This document shows positions 60,454 to 64,000 of a stretch of DNA of 64,000 bases, piece by piece. Position numbers and translations under genes: made by a program. The stretch is taken from the NCBI GenBank assembly GCA_963668545.1, contig OY764868.1, forward strand, positions 2,914,001-2,978,000. The letters are read 5' to 3'. Origin of the DNA: G963662265 sp963668545. Lineage in GTDB: Bacteria > Spirochaetota > Spirochaetia > CADAEX01. Numbering within the stretch: the first letter of the stretch is position 1; each line of letters starts with the position of its first letter. The notes under the pieces were generated by a model. It was not told where the DNA came from. It did no database searches and saw only the letters and a list, made by a program, of their open reading frames with translations.

Positions 60454-60853
60454 GTTTTATTTCTTTTATTACCAGCGACACTACCCTGTGCTGAAGGATT
60501 TTAAGTATTTCCATAATCCCGTCCAGGTTTCTGTAGCTGGTGTGCCTGTCAGCGATTAAATGAATCCTTACAGATGGATTTTCCGCGACAGCTTCCGCAA
60601 TAACCACTTCCGCCGACACAAGGTCAACAGCGCTCCCGTCAATAAAAATCTTTCCGGATATGTCCACCCATATTTCCAGGTTTTTATCCCCATGAGTAAC
60701 TTCACTTCCCTCAGCCTCGGGATATTCAATCTTGACCTCTTTTCTGTAATTTATCAGGGAAATCAGCATGATAAATATCAGAAGCAGAAATGCAATATCA
60801 GACATTGAATTAATCGGAAGAATCGGTTTGGTTTTTCTTCTCTCAATTTTCAT
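60446..60853 (-). CDS. exbD: ExbD/TolR-family protein, second copy
   Basis: A 135-residue protein with one N-terminal membrane helix (SMSDIAFLLLIFIMLISLI) holding the proton-path aspartate, followed by a periplasmic domain with VRIHLIADRHTSYRNLDGIMEIL. It pairs with ExbB to energise TonB. It overlaps both neighbours (four bases with the first exbD, eight with tonB). Confidence 0.9.
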   Translation of the reverse strand: MKIERRKTKPILPINSMSDIAFLLLIFIMLISLINYRKEVKIEYPEAEGSEVTHGDKNLEIWVDISGKIFIDGSAVDLVSAEVVIAEAVAENPSVRIHLIADRHTSYRNLDGIMEILKILQHRVVSLVIKEIKHE

Positions 60854-61260
60854 TGATCATCCCTTGCCATTGTAAAGGAAAAATTCTCGATACCGTTTTT
60901 TCTCACCATTTCAACAATTTCCACAACTCCCTGATACTCTGCATCCGGATTAATAATCAGGGCAAAAGTCATGTTCGGATGTTGTCTTCTCATATCGCCT
61001 ATCTTGTTTTCCATTTCAGTTTTGCTGATTACTTCTCCGCTGTACTCAAGGAGATTATCCCTGGTTAATATTACTTTCAAAAGATCATCATTCTTTACTA
61101 TTCTGGTTGAATCTTTCCCGGGTAATTCCACAAGAAAACCCTTGTTGATATTAAACACGGCAATTACAATGAAAAAAATGATAAGTAAAAACGCAAGGTC
61201 GCTGAGCGCGCCGGAGTCGGCGAGATCAATATGTGTCCTTTGCTTCCTTCGTATTTTCAT
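60850..61260 (-). CDS. exbD: ExbD/TolR-family protein, first copy
   Basis: A 136-residue ExbD with the helix SGALSDLAFLLIIFFIVIAVF (membrane Asp present) and periplasmic ALIINPDAEYQGVVEIVEMVR. It is clearly paralogous to the next gene. Two ExbD proteins per cluster are common in Bacteroidetes and some spirochaetes and may form a mixed dimer inside the ExbB pentamer. It overlaps exbB by four bases. Confidence 0.9.
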   Translation of the reverse strand: MKIRRKQRTHIDLADSGALSDLAFLLIIFFIVIAVFNINKGFLVELPGKDSTRIVKNDDLLKVILTRDNLLEYSGEVISKTEMENKIGDMRRQHPNMTFALIINPDAEYQGVVEIVEMVRKNGIENFSFTMARDDQ

Positions 61261-61895
61261 AGGCTTCTTTTCTGATTTTCCGTTTTGACAATAATGGCAG
61301 TTATAATCCCGCTGCCTGCCTCTTCTATCCTGAAGGAAAAACTGTCCACGAGATGGACAAGAATGTAATATGATGAAACCGCGACAATCGCTATGGAAAG
61401 ACCGTAGGCTGTAGTTATAAGCGCTTCAAAAATACCGCCCGCGACAAGCTGGGCATTTACGTCATCGGCATTGGCGATTGAGTTGAATGCCTGAATCATG
61501 CCTGACACAGTTCCCAGGAATCCCGTGATTGGCGCTATGGATCCAATCGCGAGAAGAAAATTAAAGCCCTTTTCCAGCGTATTTATCCTTTCCGACGCCT
61601 CTGTTTCCATGGCTTTTTCCATCCTGTGCTCGCCCAGCTTCCAAAGTCTGATCCCCTCAAGGAATATGCCTGCGCTAAGGGTTTTGCCCGGTAATGAATT
61701 ACAGCACTCAATCGCATCATCAACTTCGCCGGTTTTTATTTTTTCTATTACGAAATCCCTGATTTTCCTGACACCCAGATCATGCCGCATAAAGAATACA
61801 ATCCGTTCCAGAATGATTCCTGTAACAGTGACGGAAAAAACCAGCAGCGGCCACATGGCCCATCCACCAAGCCGGAATAATTGCATTAAACTCAT
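61257..61895 (-). CDS. exbB: ExbB/TolQ/MotA-family proton channel subunit
   Basis: A 212-residue membrane protein with three helices. The family core is in GSIAPITGFLGTVSGMIQAF and the final pair of helices (GGIFEALITTAYGLSIAIVAV). It forms the ring that passes protons and drives TonB. Its ATG overlaps the lipoprotein stop by four bases. Confidence 0.93.
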   Translation of the reverse strand: MSLMQLFRLGGWAMWPLLVFSVTVTGIILERIVFFMRHDLGVRKIRDFVIEKIKTGEVDDAIECCNSLPGKTLSAGIFLEGIRLWKLGEHRMEKAMETEASERINTLEKGFNFLLAIGSIAPITGFLGTVSGMIQAFNSIANADDVNAQLVAGGIFEALITTAYGLSIAIVAVSSYYILVHLVDSFSFRIEEAGSGIITAIIVKTENQKRSL

Positions 61896-62779
61896 TTTTT
61901 ATCCTTCCTTTTTTTGTCTTTCACAAAACTGATTCCGTCCAGTACGTTTCTCAAATAATTATTGAAATTGTAAACAGACATGAACAGTTCCGGCGCTTCC
62001 TCATAATCCCGCCATAACGTTCCGCTGTTTCTGATTTCATGAAGATATTCAGGAAACATATATCCTGTAAAATCCTTTCTCCATCTGATGTCTGAACCGT
62101 AGACATAATTTTTTTCCTGTTCAACCGTGGATAATTCACTTCTTCCGGGTTTTTTCATAAACATTCGGTTTTTCCCCGCGATTTCAGGAAACATATATGG
62201 CATAAGCAAATCATTCATGCCTGCTCCATGGCTTGTATCCTTTTTTACGCTTCCGAACATATCAGGAAAAAGATTTTCATCATGAAGGTGTCTGCAGACA
62301 GCCTTAATTCTGTCCATTCTGCTTTTCACTTTCTGAATACCGTCTTCTTTCCTGTAGTAATCATCATAGTATCGTATTCCCCCAGCCATGATTTCCCAGA
62401 GTTCGATTTGGTCCATGACTCTGCAAATCCAGACATCGCCGCTTTTTTGAAGTGTTATCTTTCCTGACGCCTCCCATTCGCCGTATGTCCATCCGTTCGG
62501 CCAGTTTGACAATACCACGACTTTTTCAACCATTATTTCAACAATCGTTTCACTCCGAAAAAAGGCCTCACCAGTAACAGTAAAAGCGGGTATAAGCGGC
62601 GAGGTGATCTCTGCGTCAAATCCCGCTGTTTCATTGTTAATAATTACAATTGAGGATACAGCCTCACTTCCCTTTTTTTTGCCGTTAAAGGAATAGATTT
62701 CGCATGACTTATATTCTGCCGGGTTCCCGGCGCAGGAAATAAGAAATGCAACCAATACTACCGGAATTATTTTTCTCAC
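61892..62779 (-). CDS. lipoprotein of unknown function, linked to the TonB system
   Basis: A 295-residue predicted lipoprotein with lipobox FLISC (Cys at ~16). The N-terminal half is beta-rich, in the style of outer-membrane lipoprotein-carrier or LolA-like folds (SSIVIINNETAGFDAEITSPL; ITLQKSGDVWICRVMDQIELWEI). The C-terminal half is aromatic and charged and unrecognised. It lies 19 bases after the receptor gene and overlaps exbB by four, so it should be made with both. It may be a surface or periplasmic partner of the receptor (inference). Confidence 0.7.
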   Translation of the reverse strand: MRKIIPVVLVAFLISCAGNPAEYKSCEIYSFNGKKKGSEAVSSIVIINNETAGFDAEITSPLIPAFTVTGEAFFRSETIVEIMVEKVVVLSNWPNGWTYGEWEASGKITLQKSGDVWICRVMDQIELWEIMAGGIRYYDDYYRKEDGIQKVKSRMDRIKAVCRHLHDENLFPDMFGSVKKDTSHGAGMNDLLMPYMFPEIAGKNRMFMKKPGRSELSTVEQEKNYVYGSDIRWRKDFTGYMFPEYLHEIRNSGTLWRDYEEAPELFMSVYNFNNYLRNVLDGISFVKDKKRKDKK

Positions 62780-62798
62780 TTTCAGTGCCTCCCTGCCG

Positions 62799-64000
62799 TC
62801 AATAACTGATTTTTGATCCCATGGTAATCATGATAAAACTGAAATCAGATGACGGTTCAGTCTTATCTTTTCCCGTATACTGGTTTGTCGTAATGTTGTT
62901 TTCCGGGGCGATCTTTTTAATAAGGGGAGAAAGTATATCCTCAACAGCGATATAGCTTTCCCACTGTATTCGTGATTTTTTGTAGTAATTATGTACCGAT
63001 ATTTTCAGGTCAAGCGGGAGAGATATCCATGTGCGCAGTGTATCACTGTAAAATGACCTGCGGGTATACAGTTCAGCTATCGAAGTCGATCCGTCGCTGT
63101 TTTCAATCTCTGTCTTAAACATTTCCTTCTCACCGTATTTTTTCCGGGGAATACCTGTGGCAAATCCAGCTTTTGTAGTAATGGTCATCCATGAGTACGG
63201 CTTGATGTTCAGCAGAAGGTTAAGCGTATGAAACCTGTGAAATTCAGGATAATACCATCTTCCCCTCACATAATCGTCATCAACAATGCCGTCATCCTCG
63301 GGATCCATATATCTCGCGTAGTTGAATGAATAACTGAGCATCCCCTCGAAATATCTCGATGTTCTCCTGTCAAGCATCAGGTCAAATCCGTAAATATTTG
63401 CTGTTCCGTCATTATGTATAAGTATATCCTCTTCCCCAGTCAATTCATCAAACAAGGAATTGTAATAAAACCTGTCGTATACATGCTTGTAATAGGTCTC
63501 AATCCTGAACCTGTATCCGAGAGGCATTTTTGTCTCCCACCCGAGAATAGTCATGAGAGTCTTCGGGATAGCGATATCAAAATCATCGATACCCATTTCA
63601 CTGTTCAGGGCAAGTGTCTCAAAAGGTGTTTTCGAAAATAATCCCAGGCCCAGACTCCAGGTATTTTCCTGAAAAAAACTTTTTTCATTTTTCCTTGTAT
63701 AGGTCAGGTTGAACCTTGGCCCCAAAACAGGATAGGTGTTTATCGAGAAACCTTCTCCGTCAAAATAACTGTGATCGATCCTGCATCCTATATCTGCCGT
63801 TAGTTCCCCCGGCAAAATATCCCACTGAAAACCGGAATAGGCAAAAGAGTTGATAATTCTTTTTTCAGCAGGCTCAGGATCATATGTTTTTCTCCTGTAT
63901 ACAGGGCCTGTTTCTTCAAAATCAATAGCATAGTATGTCCCGCTGATTTTATAATCAACCTCATCAACCGAAGCGCCGAGGCCGTTCTGCAGAACCAGAT
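62799..64000 (-). CDS. TonB-dependent outer-membrane receptor, C-terminal part (runs off the window)
   Basis: About 400 residues of a beta-barrel read without interruption from the window edge to a TAA at 62799. The segments alternate aromatic and polar residues in the way of barrel strands (FRIETYYKHVYDRFYYNSLF, YFEGMLSYSFNYARYMDPED, FHTLNLLLNIKPYSWMTIT). It contains the receptor-type late motif with strands ending in S-Y at the C-terminus (FSFIMITMGSKISY). The N-terminal plug is outside. It heads the lipoprotein-exbB-exbD-exbD-tonB unit, so substrate entry and its motor are encoded together. Confidence 0.85.
   Translation of the reverse strand, partial: LVLQNGLGASVDEVDYKISGTYYAIDFEETGPVYRRKTYDPEPAEKRIINSFAYSGFQWDILPGELTADIGCRIDHSYFDGEGFSINTYPVLGPRFNLTYTRKNEKSFFQENTWSLGLGLFSKTPFETLALNSEMGIDDFDIAIPKTLMTILGWETKMPLGYRFRIETYYKHVYDRFYYNSLFDELTGEEDILIHNDGTANIYGFDLMLDRRTSRYFEGMLSYSFNYARYMDPEDDGIVDDDYVRGRWYYPEFHRFHTLNLLLNIKPYSWMTITTKAGFATGIPRKKYGEKEMFKTEIENSDGSTSIAELYTRRSFYSDTLRTWISLPLDLKISVHNYYKKSRIQWESYIAVEDILSPLIKKIAPENNITTNQYTGKDKTEPSSDFSFIMITMGSKISY

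Noticed and set aside
1..64000. CRISPR arrays, tRNA and rRNA genes, prophage
   Set aside because: No regularly spaced repeats, no T-loop or rRNA signatures, and no structural phage genes were seen by eye; a covariance or profile scan was not possible here.

Overview
The window looks like chromosomal DNA of a double-membraned, fermentative, flexible-habitat bacterium, most likely a spirochaete of the Spirochaetales. This is inference from gene content and style, not a database result. The pointers are binding-protein signal peptides ending in A-x-G-(D/Q/N)-K/S-E, extracellular lipoproteins with S-C lipoboxes, AGG/AGA- and GGA-rich codon use at moderate GC, a phosphotransbutyrylase/butyrate kinase pair, a sigma-54 circuit, and a TonB/Exb system with an outer-membrane receptor. 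No rRNA, tRNA or CRISPR array was seen.

Left part (1-18.6 kb). Acyl-phosphate genes ilvN-like, ptb and buk are read leftward, with a hybrid histidine kinase lying between ptb and buk. Next come a CBS-domain cation/proton antiporter coupled to an HTH-PTS EIIA protein, and a complete tripartite tricarboxylate transporter (tctC-tctB-tctA). tctC has a textbook -24/-12 (GG-N10-GC) promoter, and the adjacent genes encode an NtrC-type activator and its sensor kinase. Facing them are two tandem PhnD-like periplasmic binding proteins with no ABC transporter. A TPR protein, a GPH-type sugar symporter and a patatin-like lipase follow.

Middle part (18.8-51 kb). Pyruvate carboxylase sits behind a long leader with nested inverted repeats. 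Then come a rhomboid protease, an ABC-F ATPase, cell-envelope lipoproteins, an MltD-like LysM transglycosylase and an M20 peptidase. NADP-isocitrate dehydrogenase is followed by two envelope genes. A glycine-betaine ABC transporter is divergent from a MarR-type regulator, with two TTAG-N4-CTAA sites between them. A deoxysugar catabolic operon (FucA-like aldolase, binding protein, ATPase, two permeases, rhamnulokinase-type kinase) is divergent from a DeoR regulator with TGTTAA-type operators. Housekeeping and small membrane genes (XPB_N-like protein, PlsC-like, YjbQ, MntP, DUF4386-like) follow.

Right part (51-64 kb). The stretch 51.2-58.3 kb is accessory and partly decayed. It holds an orphan HTH regulator, a C-terminal gene remnant, a zinc-ribbon SDR, AT-rich NYN-LOTUS and Fic genes (fic broken by one in-frame stop), a single attC-like structured site, an IS91-type HUH transposase, and a 5'-less, frameshifted divergent polysaccharide deacetylase. 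tsaD, a 58-residue winged-helix gene, and a tightly overlapping exbB-exbD-exbD-tonB cluster with a lipoprotein and a TonB-dependent receptor (cut by the window edge) complete it.

Recurrent regulatory theme: several genes (13857, 14889, 44785, 52084, perhaps 48518) have a -10-like hexamer ending only 6-7 nt before the start codon and no good ribosome binding site, suggesting leaderless transcripts.
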